Assembly (NCBI RefSeq): GCF_003122325.1
Contig: NZ_QFBC01000006.1
Coordinates: 62,001-126,000, forward strand
Length of the DNA stretch: 64,000 nt
Origin: Rhizobium album
GTDB taxonomy: Bacteria > Pseudomonadota > Alphaproteobacteria > Rhizobiales > Rhizobiaceae
Direction of reading: 5' to 3'
Shown here: positions 20,265 through 30,635 of the stretch, piece after piece
Position numbering within the stretch: the stretch's first letter is position 1
Layout of the letters: every line of letters starts with the position of its first letter
Notes under the pieces: generated by a model
The model's database searches: none
What the model was told of the DNA's origin: nothing
Seen by the model: only the letters and a program-made list of their open reading frames with translations
Translations under genes and position numbers: made by a program

Positions 20265-22607
20265 TCAGAACTGGTTGGAGATGCCAAACCGGAAGCGCTG
20301 TTCCTCGTCGTAGTCTTCCTTGAGCACGGGAACGGCGTAATCGAAGCGCAGCGGACCGAAGGGCGAAGCCCAGACGATGCTGGCACCGACCGACGCACGC
20401 AGCGAAGAGTCCGTACCGGCGACACCTTCGCCGAGCGTGTTGACCTTGTTGCCGTAGAGCGTGCCGGCGTCTGCGAAGAAGGCGCCGCGAACGCCGATAT
20501 CCTGCGGGATACCCGGCATCGGGAAGCTTGCTTCGGCCGAAGCGGTGAAATAGGTCGTGCCGCCGAGCGGGTCGCCATTGGCCATGCGCGGGCCTATACC
20601 GCTGCTGTCGAAGCCGCGAACATCGCGACCGCCCAGCATGAACTGGTCGAAGATGTTCAGGTTGTCGCCAGTCGCCACAACGTGACCACCACCGACCGAC
20701 AACGAACCGATGACATCGGCTTCGTCGGAGAGCGTCGTGTAATAACGGACCTTACCGTAGATCTTGTAGAACTCGGAATCGCCGCCAAGACCTGCGAATT
20801 CATGCGTCAACGTCGCATAGAAACCTTCGCGCGGAAGGGTCATGTCGTCGAGCGTGTTGTAGGTCAGCGTCTGCGAGATCGACGAGCGGGTCCACGGGCT
20901 GCCGTTGATCAGCGCTTCATACGGAGCGGACAGGTTGTCGCCGACGTTCCAGTCACCTTCGCCATCATATTCGAAGCGCTTGTAGTTATAGCGCAGCGTC
21001 GTCGACAGGTCTTCGGTGATCGGTGCGGTCACGCGCAGCGTGAAACCCGTTTCGGCGTAGTCGTAATACTTTTCGCTCGACGAGGAGTTGCGGAAGATAT
21101 CGAAACCGGCAGCGAGGCGGTAACCGAGGAAATAGGGCTCGGTGAAGGCAACGCTGTAGTTGCGCGCATCGTCCTGACCGCCACCGGCAGCCACGCGGAT
21201 GTACTGGCCACGGCCGAGGAAGTTCTTTTCTTCCACCGACGCTTCAAGAACGAAACCACCGTCGTTACCCGTCGCGTAACCGGCACCGATGCCGAATGCG
21301 CCCGTCGGCTGATCCTGTACATCAACGATGATCACGACGCGGTCAGAAGAACTTCCCGGCGCCGTCGAGATGTTGACGGCGGAGAAATAACCCAGCGCAT
21401 CCAGGCGACGCTTGGCGCGGGTCACCATTTCCTGGTTGAAGGCGTCGCCTTCGCTCATATCGAACTCACGACGGATGACGTAGTCACGCGTGCGGGTGTT
21501 GCCGCGGATCTCGATACGCTCGACATAGGCGCGCTCGCCCTGGTCGACGAGATAATCGACGCCGATCGTGTTGTTTTCGAAGTTGCGGTTGCCGCGCGGC
21601 GTGACGCGGGCAAACGGATAACCGGCATTGGCAACACGCTTGGAAATTGCCTCCATCGTCTTCTGGACGTCGCGTGCATTGTAGGTATCGCCGCTGCGGG
21701 ATTCGATCAGGCCCTGCAGGTCTTCGCTGTTGACGCCGTCAACGGTCGATTCGACATTGACCGAACCGAAATCGTAGCGGGCGCCCTCTTCGACCGTGAA
21801 GGTCAGCACATATTCATTGGTCTGCTCATCCAGCGTCGCATCGGAAGAAATGACGCGGAAATCGGCATAACCATGATTGAAGTAGAACTGGCGCAGCGCC
21901 TCTTCGTCGGCGCGCAGCTTGTCTTCGTTGTAAACGTCCTTGCGCGTCAAGAACGACAGGAAGTTCGAGCGCTTGGTGTTGATGACAGCCGACAGGCGAC
22001 CGTTGCTGTAGGCCTGGTTGCCGACGAAATTGATGGCAGAAATCTTCGTCCGCTCACCTTCGTTGATCACGAAAGCGAGGTTGACGCGACCTTCGCCGAC
22101 CGGAACCACCTGCGTGGTGACGTCGATATCGCTGCGGCCGATCCCGGCATAGGCGCTCTTGATCTGCTGGATGTCAGCCTCGATCAGGCCTTCGCTGTAA
22201 GGGCCCTGCGAACGGGTCTGGACGATCGTCGCGAGCTTGTCGTCCTTGATCTTGCGGTTGCCGTTGAAAACCACCTGGTTGATGAGCTGGTTTTCGGAAA
22301 CGTTGACAACCAGGGTGCCTCCGGAAACGCTGATGCGGACGTCGGAGAAATAACCCGTGCCGTAAAGCTGTTTCACCGAAGCGTCGATATCCGCATTCGA
22401 GAAACTTTGGCCCGGCTGGATCGTCAGGTTGGAACGAACGGCGTCGGCACCGACACGGCTCGCACCCCGAACATCGATACGCTGAACGACAGCGGCGCGG
22501 GCAGACGTTGCAGAAGCCAGCGTGAGAACGCCCGTACCCGTCGCAACCATACCAGCAGACAGCGCAACCGCCGATACTGCGTTCAAAAATCTTGAACCAG
22601 CCTTCAT
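20265..22607 (-). CDS. bamA: BamA, outer-membrane protein assembly factor
   Basis: 780 residues from the ATG at 22607; a GTG 11 codons earlier is less likely because AAGGG is suitably placed for the ATG. A signal peptide (about 1-38, ending ATSARA) leads into five POTRA domains (about 40-430) and a 16-strand C-terminal beta-barrel that ends in phenylalanine. The barrel lid motif is visible as VRGFD in GGRDVRGFDSSG. It inserts beta-barrel proteins into the outer membrane and lies between rseP and lpxD as usual. Confidence 0.97.
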   Translation of the reverse strand: MKAGSRFLNAVSAVALSAGMVATGTGVLTLASATSARAAVVQRIDVRGASRVGADAVRSNLTIQPGQSFSNADIDASVKQLYGTGYFSDVRISVSGGTLVVNVSENQLINQVVFNGNRKIKDDKLATIVQTRSQGPYSEGLIEADIQQIKSAYAGIGRSDIDVTTQVVPVGEGRVNLAFVINEGERTKISAINFVGNQAYSNGRLSAVINTKRSNFLSFLTRKDVYNEDKLRADEEALRQFYFNHGYADFRVISSDATLDEQTNEYVLTFTVEEGARYDFGSVNVESTVDGVNSEDLQGLIESRSGDTYNARDVQKTMEAISKRVANAGYPFARVTPRGNRNFENNTIGVDYLVDQGERAYVERIEIRGNTRTRDYVIRREFDMSEGDAFNQEMVTRAKRRLDALGYFSAVNISTAPGSSSDRVVIIVDVQDQPTGAFGIGAGYATGNDGGFVLEASVEEKNFLGRGQYIRVAAGGGQDDARNYSVAFTEPYFLGYRLAAGFDIFRNSSSSEKYYDYAETGFTLRVTAPITEDLSTTLRYNYKRFEYDGEGDWNVGDNLSAPYEALINGSPWTRSSISQTLTYNTLDDMTLPREGFYATLTHEFAGLGGDSEFYKIYGKVRYYTTLSDEADVIGSLSVGGGHVVATGDNLNIFDQFMLGGRDVRGFDSSGIGPRMANGDPLGGTTYFTASAEASFPMPGIPQDIGVRGAFFADAGTLYGNKVNTLGEGVAGTDSSLRASVGASIVWASPFGPLRFDYAVPVLKEDYDEEQRFRFGISNQF

Positions 22608-22808
22608 TTCACTTATTACCCTTTTTCCGTTGTCCCTCACCGGTTTAACCCGACTCCAGCCACGTGTGTCGTTTTACCCGCTTTTCCCATACAAGCAAGG
22701 GAGGGCGTTAATTTCTGTTTACTTCATTTGGAAGCGTGGCCCAATCGCCACTGTTGCCTGCAAACAGCGTAAACAGTCAGTAAATTCCCATAGTTGTCCA
22801 GAACGACA

Positions 22809-23933
22809 TTAACCAATCAAATTGCTAATATCATTCCAGGTGGCGAAGACCATCAGCGTCAGAACCATGGCCAGGCCGATACGGAAGGCAATCTCCTGCG
22901 CCATCGCACCGACCGGTTTTCCCCTCACGGCTTCTACCGCATAAAACATCAGATGGCCGCCATCAAGTACCGGAACCGGCATCAAATTCAACAGTCCAAT
23001 AGAAACCGACAGCACAGCCGCCAGCTGAAGGACCGCGGAAAAACCTATCGTCGCCATCTGGCCGGAAGCTTGCGCCACGCGGATCGGCCCGCCAAGCTGG
23101 TCGGCATTCATGCGCCCGGTCAGGAGATTGCCGAGATAATCGAACGTGCCGGTGACGATATGCCAGCTCTGAACCGCACCCTCCCCCACCGCCTGCAGCG
23201 GCGTGAAGGTCTGGGTGCGAAAATTACCCGTCTCCTGGTTGGTGACGATGCCGATGATTCCAAGCTCGATCTTGTTGCCGAACTGATCGGTGATCTCGGT
23301 GCGCTTCGGCGTCATCGGCAGGTCGAGCTGCGTGCCGGCACGCTCCACGGTGACGACGATCGGGGTTTCCGGCCGAACGCCGACATAACGGCGCACGTCG
23401 TCGAAGGTGGTGACATGCGAACCGTCGATGGCCACGAGGAGATCGCCGGGCTGTACGCCGGCTTCCGCCGCGGCGCTGTTTTCCTTGACCTCGGCGACGA
23501 CCGGATCGGCGACCTGCTTACCGTAAACACTGAAGAGAACGGCAAAGATTGCGATGGCGAGCAGGAAATTGGCGATCGGGCCGGCAGCCACCGTCGCCGC
23601 CCGCTTCCAGAGTTTTGCGGCCGGGAATGCGCGCGCACGATCCACGTCGCTCATCATCGCCAGCCGTTGCAGGTCCGGCTTGCTCGATGCGTCCTCGTCT
23701 CCGAAAAACTTGACGTAACCACCGAGAGGAATCGCCGAAATCTTCCAGCGGGTGCCGTGGGAATCGGTAAAGCCGACGAGTTCCGGGCCGAAACCGACGG
23801 AAAAGGCAACCACGCCGATGCCGGACCAGCGTCCGACGAGGTAGTGCCCCATCTCATGCACGAAGACGAGAAGCGACAGAACGAGGATGAACGGCACGAT
23901 GTAGCCGATCAGGAACGCAAAAAATCCCGTCAT
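22809..23933 (-). CDS. rseP: RseP-family site-2 zinc metalloprotease
   Basis: 374 residues from ATG 23933 (a TTG lies one codon earlier). HEMGH at 26-30 supplies the zinc ligands and catalytic Glu27; the third ligand is Asp324 in VPVLDGGHL. A periplasmic PDZ region (about 120-210) separates the N-terminal from the C-terminal membrane segments. It cleaves within membranes, releasing envelope-stress sigma factors or clearing signal-peptide remnants. It lies between cdsA and bamA, with a 201-base gap to the bamA start that may hold an extra bamA promoter. Confidence 0.95.
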   Translation of the reverse strand: MTGFFAFLIGYIVPFILVLSLLVFVHEMGHYLVGRWSGIGVVAFSVGFGPELVGFTDSHGTRWKISAIPLGGYVKFFGDEDASSKPDLQRLAMMSDVDRARAFPAAKLWKRAATVAAGPIANFLLAIAIFAVLFSVYGKQVADPVVAEVKENSAAAEAGVQPGDLLVAIDGSHVTTFDDVRRYVGVRPETPIVVTVERAGTQLDLPMTPKRTEITDQFGNKIELGIIGIVTNQETGNFRTQTFTPLQAVGEGAVQSWHIVTGTFDYLGNLLTGRMNADQLGGPIRVAQASGQMATIGFSAVLQLAAVLSVSIGLLNLMPVPVLDGGHLMFYAVEAVRGKPVGAMAQEIAFRIGLAMVLTLMVFATWNDISNLIG

Positions 23934-23961
23934 CAATTTTCCTTCCGATCCGGCCGGCGCA

Positions 23962-24804
23962 TCATAGTCCCAATCCCAGGAGAAAGGCGCCCACCGAGGT
24001 CAGGATGCCATTGTTGAGCATCGAATGCCATACGGCCAGCAGAAACGCTGCAAAACAAGCGAAAACAAGTCCGTCCACCCGATCCATCACGCCGCCATGG
24101 CCGGGAATGATCTTGCCTGAGTCCTTCACGCCGAAACGCCGCTTGATGAAGGATTCGAACAGATCGCCGATCTGGCTCGACACCGAAAGCAGGAAGGCCA
24201 CGAACACGATCCAGAGGCCGGTGCCCGGAAAATGCGCGAAGGCGACCGCGGTGCCCGCGGCGACGCCCGACACCGTGCCGCCGATGGCGCCGGACCAGGT
24301 CTTGCCGGGCGAGATTCGCGGCGCCAGCTTCGGCCCCTTGAGCGCACGTCCGACAAAATAGGCGAGGATATCCGTCGCCCAGACGACGGCGAAGACGAAC
24401 AGCATCGCCACCAGGCCGACGGCATCGTCAGCGCGGATGGCGGCAAGGGAAATGCCGGACAGCCCGGCATAAAACACGCCACCCGGCAGCCACCAGGTGC
24501 CGGACTTGCGCAGTCCGGCAAACAGCATGGCAGTGATGGTGAAGCCGCCAAGCAGCGGAATGGCGTAGTCTTCGGAACCGAACAGGATGTTGGCGGCAAT
24601 CGAGGCGATAGCAAGCCAGCCCAGCGCGTTGCCGCGGAAATCCTGCGACGGCAGGCGGGTGATCGTCGACCACTCCGAATAGATCAGCAGCGCGATCAGC
24701 GCCGAAAGCGCCCGAAACGCCACGCCGCCGTACCAGGTGGCGGCCAGGACGACGATGGCAAGCACGATGCCCGAAACGATTCGCAGTCGCAGTTCCCGGC
24801 TCAT
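23962..24804 (-). CDS. cdsA: Phosphatidate cytidylyltransferase
   Basis: 280 residues, polytopic. It makes CDP-diacylglycerol from phosphatidic acid and CTP for phospholipid synthesis. The family signature appears near residues 222-240 (the ends of SGKIIPGHGGVMDRVDGL), with the KGPKLAPRISPGKTWSGAIGG loop before it. Its ATG overlaps the uppS stop (TGATG). Confidence 0.95.
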   Translation of the reverse strand: MSRELRLRIVSGIVLAIVVLAATWYGGVAFRALSALIALLIYSEWSTITRLPSQDFRGNALGWLAIASIAANILFGSEDYAIPLLGGFTITAMLFAGLRKSGTWWLPGGVFYAGLSGISLAAIRADDAVGLVAMLFVFAVVWATDILAYFVGRALKGPKLAPRISPGKTWSGAIGGTVSGVAAGTAVAFAHFPGTGLWIVFVAFLLSVSSQIGDLFESFIKRRFGVKDSGKIIPGHGGVMDRVDGLVFACFAAFLLAVWHSMLNNGILTSVGAFLLGLGL

Positions 24805-25544
24805 CAGGAACCTGCCACGAGCGTCTTCGACAGTCCGCCAAATCGCCGGTCCCGTGCGGCGTATTTTTCCAGCGCCTTGAAAAACAGGTCGCGGTTGAAG
24901 TCCGGCCAGTATTCCGGAACGAACATCAGCTCCGAATAAGCTGCCTGCCAGAGAAGGAAATTCGACAGCCGCTCCTCGCCGCTGGTGCGGATGATCAGGT
25001 CGGGATCGGGAATGCCGGCGGTATCCAGGCGCGCATTGATCGCCTCCGCGTCGATATCTTCCGGCCGCATCCGGCCCGCCGCGACGTCAGCAGCCAGCCT
25101 GGCGGCAACGCGGGCGATCTCGTCGCGTGAGCCGTAGTTGAAGGCGATGACCAGCGTCAGCGCCGTGTTGGCGCGCGTCGTCTCTTCAGCCTCGAGCAGC
25201 AGCGGCAAAAGGTCGCCGCGCAGGTTCTCACGGTCGCCGATGATGCGGATTCGGACGTTCTCGCGATGAAGGTCGGCAAGATCGCGACGGATGAAGGTGC
25301 GCAAAAGCCCCATCAGGTCGGTGATCTCACTTTCCGGACGGCGCCAGTTCTCGGAAGAAAACGCAAACAAAGTCAGATATTTGATATGCGCGTCACCGGC
25401 GGCGCGCACGATGTCGCGAACCGATTCGACACCCTTGCGGTGCCCCATGGTGCGCGGCAGGCCGCGCTGTTTCGCCCAGCGGCCGTTCCCGTCCATAATG
25501 ATAGCAACATGTTCGGGCACGGCCGAAAGGTGATGATCTGACAT
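24804..25544 (-). CDS. uppS: Undecaprenyl diphosphate synthase
   Basis: 246 residues from the ATG at 25544. It condenses isopentenyl diphosphate onto farnesyl diphosphate in cis to form the C55 carrier lipid for peptidoglycan and O-antigen. Catalytic Asp18 in [12 protein letters not shown] and the C-terminal signature [19 protein letters not shown] are present. It overlaps cdsA by one base and follows frr by 43 bases. Confidence 0.96.
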   Translation of the reverse strand: MSDHHLSAVPEHVAIIMDGNGRWAKQRGLPRTMGHRKGVESVRDIVRAAGDAHIKYLTLFAFSSENWRRPESEITDLMGLLRTFIRRDLADLHRENVRIRIIGDRENLRGDLLPLLLEAEETTRANTALTLVIAFNYGSRDEIARVAARLAADVAAGRMRPEDIDAEAINARLDTAGIPDPDLIIRTSGEERLSNFLLWQAAYSELMFVPEYWPDFNRDLFFKALEKYAARDRRFGGLSKTLVAGS

Positions 25545-25587
25545 CGATGGTCCGGTTTCTCGCAACGGTAGGTGCAGGCAGGCAGAC

Positions 25588-26148
25588 TTAGACCTGCATG
25601 ATTTCCTTTTCCTTGTCGGCGAGCAAGCGGTCGACTTCGGAAATCGTCTCGTCGGTCATTTTCTGCACCTTTTCCGAAAGCGACCTGCTTTCGTCCTGGC
25701 CGATCACGCCGTCCTTTTCCGACTTTTTCAAGGTGTCCATGCCGTCGCGGCGCACGTTGCGAATCGCCACCTTGCCCTTTTCGGCATAGTCATGCGCAAC
25801 CTTCACCAGCGAGCGGCGACGCTCCTCGTTGAGTTCCGGCAGGGGAATGCGCAGGTTCTGGCCGTCGATGATCGGGTTGAGGCCGAGGTTGGCTTCGCGA
25901 ATCGCCCGATCGACAGCGCCGACCATCGACTTGTCCCAGATGGAAACGCCGAGCATGCGCGGCTCCGGAACGGTGATGTTGGCGACCTGGTTCAGCGGCA
26001 CCCGCGAACCGTAGGCTTCCACCGTGACCGGATCGAGAACGTTGGCCGACGCCCGGCCGGTGCGGAGCGAGGCGATATCGCTCTTGAACGCGGTGATTGC
26101 GCCATCCATGCGGCGCTTCAATTCCTTGAGATCAACACCCTGGCTCAT
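25588..26148 (-). CDS. frr: Ribosome recycling factor
   Basis: 186 residues, the usual length. With EF-G it splits post-termination ribosomes. Family segments include [14 protein letters not shown] near 27-40, the [14 protein letters not shown] hinge region and the C-terminal helix with [11 protein letters not shown]. It lies between pyrH and uppS. Confidence 0.97.
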   Translation of the reverse strand: MSQGVDLKELKRRMDGAITAFKSDIASLRTGRASANVLDPVTVEAYGSRVPLNQVANITVPEPRMLGVSIWDKSMVGAVDRAIREANLGLNPIIDGQNLRIPLPELNEERRRSLVKVAHDYAEKGKVAIRNVRRDGMDTLKKSEKDGVIGQDESRSLSEKVQKMTDETISEVDRLLADKEKEIMQV

Positions 26149-26204
26149 AATTTAACTCCCGTCTTCAGTGCGGCCGCCGGCAGGAAATGCCGGCTCCGCC
26201 TCTC

Positions 26205-26927
26205 TCAATTGTCCTTGACGATGGTCTTGCGGCCGCCGCCCGTCAAGATTTCCGCGAATCCACCCTTCTCATGGATGGAGAACACGATGATCGGAATGGA
26301 ATTTTCGCGCGCCAGTGCCACCGCGGCCACGTCCATGACCGCAAGGCCGCGCGAAAGCACTTCGCTGTGGGTCAGGTGGTCGAATCGGGTCGCAGTCGGG
26401 TCCTTCTTCGGGTCGGCGGAATAGATGCCGTCCACCTGCGTTCCCTTGAAGATGGCCTCGGCGCCCATTTCGGCGGCGCGCAGCGCTGCGGCGGAATCGG
26501 TGGTGAAGAACGGATTGCCGGTGCCGCCGGCAAAGATCACCACACGACCGAGGCCGAGGTGATACAGCGTCGCACGCTGCGAGAAACTTTCGCAGATTTC
26601 CGGCATGGCGATGGCCGACAGCACCACGGTGTCGATGTTCAGCTTGCGCAGCGAGGTTGCGAGCGCCAGGGCGTTGATGACGGTCGCCAGCATGCCCATG
26701 TGGTCGCCGGTGACACGGTCGCCGCCCTTGGACGCCACCGCAACGCCGCGGAAGATATTGCCGCCACCGACGACGACGCCGACCTCGACGCCCATCTCGC
26801 GGGCTGCGGCGATATCGCCGGCGATGCGATCGGCCACGGCAACGTCGATGCCAAAACCCTGGCTTCCCATGAGGGCCTCACCCGACGCTTTGAGAAGAAC
26901 GCGCTTGTACAACGGCTGGGGGGTCAT
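26205..26927 (-). CDS. pyrH: UMP kinase
   Basis: 240 residues from the ATG at 26927, which has a GAGGAG ribosome-binding site; the frame reads further up without family similarity. The amino-acid-kinase fold is shown by YKRVLLKASGEAL at the N-terminus, GGGNIFRG near 57-64 and the GTGNPFFTTDSAA segment near 140. It phosphorylates UMP to UDP, feeding pyrimidine nucleotide and UDP-sugar synthesis. Confidence 0.97.
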   Translation of the reverse strand: MTPQPLYKRVLLKASGEALMGSQGFGIDVAVADRIAGDIAAAREMGVEVGVVVGGGNIFRGVAVASKGGDRVTGDHMGMLATVINALALATSLRKLNIDTVVLSAIAMPEICESFSQRATLYHLGLGRVVIFAGGTGNPFFTTDSAAALRAAEMGAEAIFKGTQVDGIYSADPKKDPTATRFDHLTHSEVLSRGLAVMDVAAVALARENSIPIIVFSIHEKGGFAEILTGGGRKTIVKDN

Positions 26928-27033
26928 TCGGGGCTCCTCGAAAGGCATGTCGTCTATTTCTGATGCCGGATACACGAAGGGCACCGCGTTGTCACGCGAT
27001 GCCCAAAGCTTTTCATCGAATAAGCAAGCGATA

Positions 27034-27960
27034 TCAGCCCTTGGCTGCAGCAGCCACTTCGGCGGCGAAGTCGGTCTCTTCCTTCTCGACGCCTTCGCCT
27101 AGCAGCAGGCGAGCCATGCCGGTCACTTCGATCGGCGCGCCGACAGCCTTTTCGGCTTCCTTCACGGCAGCGGCAACCGTCAGGTCCGGGTTGATGACGA
27201 AGGACTGCGACAGAAGGGCGACTTCTTCGAAGAACTTGCGCATGCGGCCGTCGACCATCTTCTCGATGATGTTGTCCGGCTTGCCCGAAGCGCGGGACTG
27301 CTCGATGAACACGTTGCGTTCGCGCTCGGCAACAGCCGGATCGACGTCTTCCGGACGCAGTGCCAGCGGGTTGGTCGCAGCGATGTGCATAGCGACCTGG
27401 CGGCCGATGGCGTTCAAGGCTTCCTTGTCGCCGGTCGACTTCAGCGCGACGAGAACGCCGAGCTTGCCGAGGCCGTCGGCAACCGAGTTATGGATGTAGG
27501 TGGCGACGACGCCGTCTTCGACCGACAGCGCGATCGAGCGGCGGAGAGCCATGTTTTCACCGATGGTGGCAACGGCATCCTTGATCGTGTCGGAAACCGA
27601 CTTGCCGCTGGCCGGATAGGTAGCGGCGGAAACGGCGTCAACAGTACCATCGGTGGTCAGCGCAACCTGCGCGACGCCACGAACGAGGTCCTGGAACGCA
27701 TCGTTGCGGGCAACGAAGTCGGTTTCGGAGTTGACTTCGACGACGACGGCCTTGGTGCCGTTGCCGGCAATGCTGATCAGGCCTTCGGCGGCGGTGCGGC
27801 CGGACTTCTTGTCGGCCTTGGCGATGCCCTTGGCGCGCAGCCAGTCGATGGCGGCTTCGATGTCACCATTGGTTTCAGCCAGCGCCTTTTTGCAGTCCAT
27901 CATGCCTGCGCCGGTCTTTTCGCGCAGGTCCTTCACCATTGCTGCAGTTACGTTGCTCAT
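27034..27960 (-). CDS. tsf: Translation elongation factor Ts
   Basis: 308 residues from the ATG at 27960. It is the nucleotide exchange factor of EF-Tu. The N-terminal UBA-like domain carries the signature [16 protein letters not shown] at 12-27, and the second signature lies near residue 75-85 ([11 protein letters not shown]). It follows rpsB after a 268-base gap. Confidence 0.97.
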   Translation of the reverse strand: MSNVTAAMVKDLREKTGAGMMDCKKALAETNGDIEAAIDWLRAKGIAKADKKSGRTAAEGLISIAGNGTKAVVVEVNSETDFVARNDAFQDLVRGVAQVALTTDGTVDAVSAATYPASGKSVSDTIKDAVATIGENMALRRSIALSVEDGVVATYIHNSVADGLGKLGVLVALKSTGDKEALNAIGRQVAMHIAATNPLALRPEDVDPAVAERERNVFIEQSRASGKPDNIIEKMVDGRMRKFFEEVALLSQSFVINPDLTVAAAVKEAEKAVGAPIEVTGMARLLLGEGVEKEETDFAAEVAAAAKG

Positions 27961-28228
27961 TCTTAGCCTCTTGTCGGTTCGTTCGGGCGCCGCGTTCATT
28001 CAGGATCGAGCGAAGCTGCACCCGGTTTGGGAAACGAAATGTACCCGGAACTATGACAGCGTGATGAACAGGCATCACGGGCAGTCCCGGGGGTCGGATC
28101 GCCATGCGAAGGCGAAAATTCCATGCCCGGAAAACGGGCAAGGCCGCTCGTACCATCGGTCACAAACGGCCTTGTCCTGATATGTTCCCGGAAGGGGCGG
28201 AGTTTTGAGACCCCGCCTTCCCGCCTGA
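27961..28228 (-). promoter_or_regulatory. rpsB-tsf intergenic region with hairpins
   Basis: The gap between the rpsB stop and tsf start is long for a shared operon. On the minus strand it contains AAGGCCG and CGGCCTT arms about 20 bases apart, followed at once by GCCCG-TTTTC-CGGGC. Neither is followed by a T-run. An attenuator or processing site that adjusts the S2/EF-Ts ratio is possible; a separate tsf promoter is the alternative. Confidence 0.35.
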
Positions 28229-28996
28229 TCAGGCGCCGGCTTCTGCTTCCAGCGCCGGCTCGATCGGAGCTTCGGCGGATGCGCCGATGTCGCGGCCGGA
28301 TGCGCCCTGCTGACGGGCAATGCCGTCGATCGCAGCGCGGGAGATCAGGTCGCAGTAGAGAGCGATGGCGCGCGAAGCGTCGTCGTTGCCCGGGATTGCG
28401 TAGTCGATCAGGTCCGGATCGCAGTTCGAGTCGATGATCGCGACGACCGGGATGCCAAGACGCTTGGCTTCGTCGATGGCGATCTTTTCCTTGTTGGTGT
28501 CGATGATGAACATCAGGTCCGGAACGCCGCCCATGTCGCGGATACCGCCGAGGGCCTTATCAAGCTTCTCGCGTTCGCGCTCGAGGGTCAGGCGCTCCTT
28601 CTTGGAATAGCCGGAGCCTTCCGTGTTCAGAATCTCGTCGAGCTTGCGCAGACGGGCGATCGAGTTCGAGATGGTCTTCCAGTTGGTCATCATGCCGCCG
28701 AGCCAGCGGGAATTGACGTAGTACTGGGCCGAACGCTTGGCGGCATCGGCGATGATCTCGGATGCCTGGCGCTTGGTGCCGACGAACAGGACGCGGCCGC
28801 CGCGGGCAACGGTATCGCTGACGATCTGCAGGGCGCGCGACAGCATCGGGACGGTCTGAGCCAGGTCGATGATGTGGATGTTGTTACGATCGCCGAAGAT
28901 GTACGGCTTCATCTTCGGGTTCCAGCGATGGGTCTGGTGGCCGAAGTGAACACCAGCTTCCAGAAGCTGGCGCATGCTGAAATCAGGCAATGCCAT
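28229..28996 (-). CDS. rpsB: 30S ribosomal protein S2
   Basis: 255 residues from the ATG at 28996, which is preceded by AAGGAG. The signature near residue 5-18 ([16 protein letters not shown]) and the [13 protein letters not shown] segment identify it. The C-terminus carries an Ala/Glu-rich tail, common in alphaproteobacteria. It starts the rpsB-tsf-pyrH-frr-uppS series. The 226-base leader up to eipB probably contains the promoter. Confidence 0.97.
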   Translation of the reverse strand: MALPDFSMRQLLEAGVHFGHQTHRWNPKMKPYIFGDRNNIHIIDLAQTVPMLSRALQIVSDTVARGGRVLFVGTKRQASEIIADAAKRSAQYYVNSRWLGGMMTNWKTISNSIARLRKLDEILNTEGSGYSKKERLTLEREREKLDKALGGIRDMGGVPDLMFIIDTNKEKIAIDEAKRLGIPVVAIIDSNCDPDLIDYAIPGNDDASRAIALYCDLISRAAIDGIARQQGASGRDIGASAEAPIEPALEAEAGA

Positions 28997-29182
28997 GCCT
29001 TTTTCTCCTTTTCCGGTTGAACCTCCGCGGGGCGAACAGCCTCCTCTTCGAGGAAGCCACCGGCGGAACAGCCCGGATTTCTCCCGGACGATCCCATGCC
29101 CCACGTGTGGAATGCCGGTGCCCATACAGGCGATTTGGCGGAATTGCAAGGCTTTTGGGTAAAAAACCATGAACGAGGCGAG

Positions 29183-29206
29183 GCTTCCGACGCCTACGTC
29201 GGGAGC
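29183..29206 (-). terminator. Hairpin downstream of eipB
   Basis: A 10-bp stem with one G-T pair and a CCTA-type loop lies 17 bases after the eipB stop. The nearest T-run on the minus strand starts 16 bases further on, so this is either a weak terminator or an mRNA end stabiliser. Confidence 0.35.
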
Positions 29207-29222
29207 GTCTCAGGCACCGCGC

Positions 29223-30047
29223 CTAGTGGCATTCCCCCGGACCGAGCAGTTCCAGCTTCGACAGCCGGCCCGTCAGCACGAAATCGCCGTAATCCATGGT
29301 GAGATCGCGGGTGATGCCGTTCTCGTAGAGCTTGAAGGACATGCGATAGATCGGCAGCGAATCGCCGGTGCTGGTGTCGTTGAAATAGGCGATCGTCACC
29401 GGCCAGAAAGGCGACTTGGCGAATTCGCCGGCCTTGGCTGCATCGGCATCGTCCGCCTTCGGCGTGTCCTGCTTGCCGACCACGGTCGTGGTCAACAGCG
29501 TCTTGTCGCCATTGTCGCTGCCGTCGAAGACACGGGCCTCGAAGAAGGTCGGGCCCTTGCGGGCGTTTTCGATCACGTCCAGCATGTGGGCGGTCGGGAA
29601 TCGCCCGTCGGCCAGTTCGACCTCGCGCTTGTCGGGCTGGTTCAGTTCGACCTTCAGCTTGTCCTCTTCGTCTTCGGCCGCACCGCTGACCTGCTTGTCG
29701 AGCTGTTCGTCGGTAAAAGTCTTTGTTTCGAACCGGAACTTGCCGCCCTTCAGGTCCTCGAAGGTCGTGGTCTGCTGGTCGGTGAGCCGGGTGTCCTCGC
29801 CGGTGTCGATCGAGGTGACGAAGCGGAAATTCGTGGTGTAGCCGGCACATTCCGAGCCGAGGAATTCATAGACCATGCGGCCGTACATGCCGGAAATACC
29901 CGACCGCTCCGAGGCGTCCTTGAGCTGCAGGTCATAGACGGCCCGATGCGGGATAAGGCTGCCGGCGGCGGCCTGTGCGCTGGCAGCCGTTGCGCCCAAG
30001 GTGCCGAAAGCGGCGATGGCCACAGTGGCGAAGCTCGTCCGGAACAT
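29223..30047 (-). CDS. eipB: EipB-family periplasmic envelope integrity protein (DUF1849)
   Basis: 274 residues with a signal peptide (about 1-24, ending ASAQA). The mature protein is rich in beta strands and carries two cysteines, Cys67 in SECAGY and Cys273 next to the C-terminus, matching the disulfide pair of the beta-spiral protein EipB described in Brucella. That protein supports cell-envelope integrity and infection in Brucella. A ribosome-binding site AGGAG precedes the ATG. The gene is divergent from ridA, with 117 bases between them. Confidence 0.85.
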   Translation of the reverse strand: MFRTSFATVAIAAFGTLGATAASAQAAAGSLIPHRAVYDLQLKDASERSGISGMYGRMVYEFLGSECAGYTTNFRFVTSIDTGEDTRLTDQQTTTFEDLKGGKFRFETKTFTDEQLDKQVSGAAEDEEDKLKVELNQPDKREVELADGRFPTAHMLDVIENARKGPTFFEARVFDGSDNGDKTLLTTTVVGKQDTPKADDADAAKAGEFAKSPFWPVTIAYFNDTSTGDSLPIYRMSFKLYENGITRDLTMDYGDFVLTGRLSKLELLGPGECH

Positions 30048-30164
30048 GCATTATCTCCTGTTGGACTCGGCAGCGATGATATAAGAACGCTTTCGACCGA
30101 AACGAGGCATTCCCGCCTTGCATGCAGGATTTTTAGCCATTTTACAACAAAACGGGAGACGAAA

Positions 30165-30635
30165 TTGTCGGACGCCATCGAAAGCCGCCTGAAGGAACTC
30201 GGCATCACCCTGCCGCAAGCCGCCGCGCCCGCCGCAAACTACGTGCCCTACACGATCAGCGGCAACCTGCTGTATCTCTCCGGCCAGTTGCCGATCGAGG
30301 GCGGCAAGATCGCCGTCAGCGGTCTCCTGGGGCAGGACGTCGACGTCGCGGCCGGCAGCCGGGCCGCCGAACTGTGCGCCATCAACATCCTGGCGCAGGC
30401 GAAAGCGGCGCTCGGCGGCGATCTCGGCCGGATCGTGCGCATTCTCAAGCTCAACGGCTTCGTCGCCTCCGTGCCGACGTTCACGGAACAGCACCTCGTC
30501 ATCAACGGCGCATCGAACCTGCTTGCCAACGTGCTCGGCGATGCCGGCAAGCATGCCCGCGCCGCCGTCGGCATGGCGGCCCTGCCCCTGAACGCCGCCG
30601 TCGAGATCGATGCCGTCATCGAGATCGCGCCATGA
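30165..30635 (+). CDS. RidA-family protein, TTG start
   Basis: 156 residues. RidA proteins hydrolyse reactive enamine/imine intermediates released by PLP enzymes. The conserved C-terminal block ARAAVGMAALPLNAAVEIDAVIEI is present with its Arg near 132. The start is TTG at 30165, six bases after GGGAG; the open frame reads far upstream but that part overlaps eipB antisense and has no similarity. The stop overlaps the next gene (ATGA), so this is the first gene of a coupled cluster. The length is above the ~130 of E. coli RidA, fitting the longer subfamily common in rhizobia. Confidence 0.88.
   Translation: MSDAIESRLKELGITLPQAAAPAANYVPYTISGNLLYLSGQLPIEGGKIAVSGLLGQDVDVAAGSRAAELCAINILAQAKAALGGDLGRIVRILKLNGFVASVPTFTEQHLVINGASNLLANVLGDAGKHARAAVGMAALPLNAAVEIDAVIEIAP

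Noticed and set aside
19332-22595. A 1087-codon open frame on the plus strand opposite lpxD and bamA
   Set aside because: Its residues are Asp/Arg/Val-rich with no domain pattern, and the minus strand carries two unmistakable essential genes. Long antisense frames are a by-product of GC-rich codon use.
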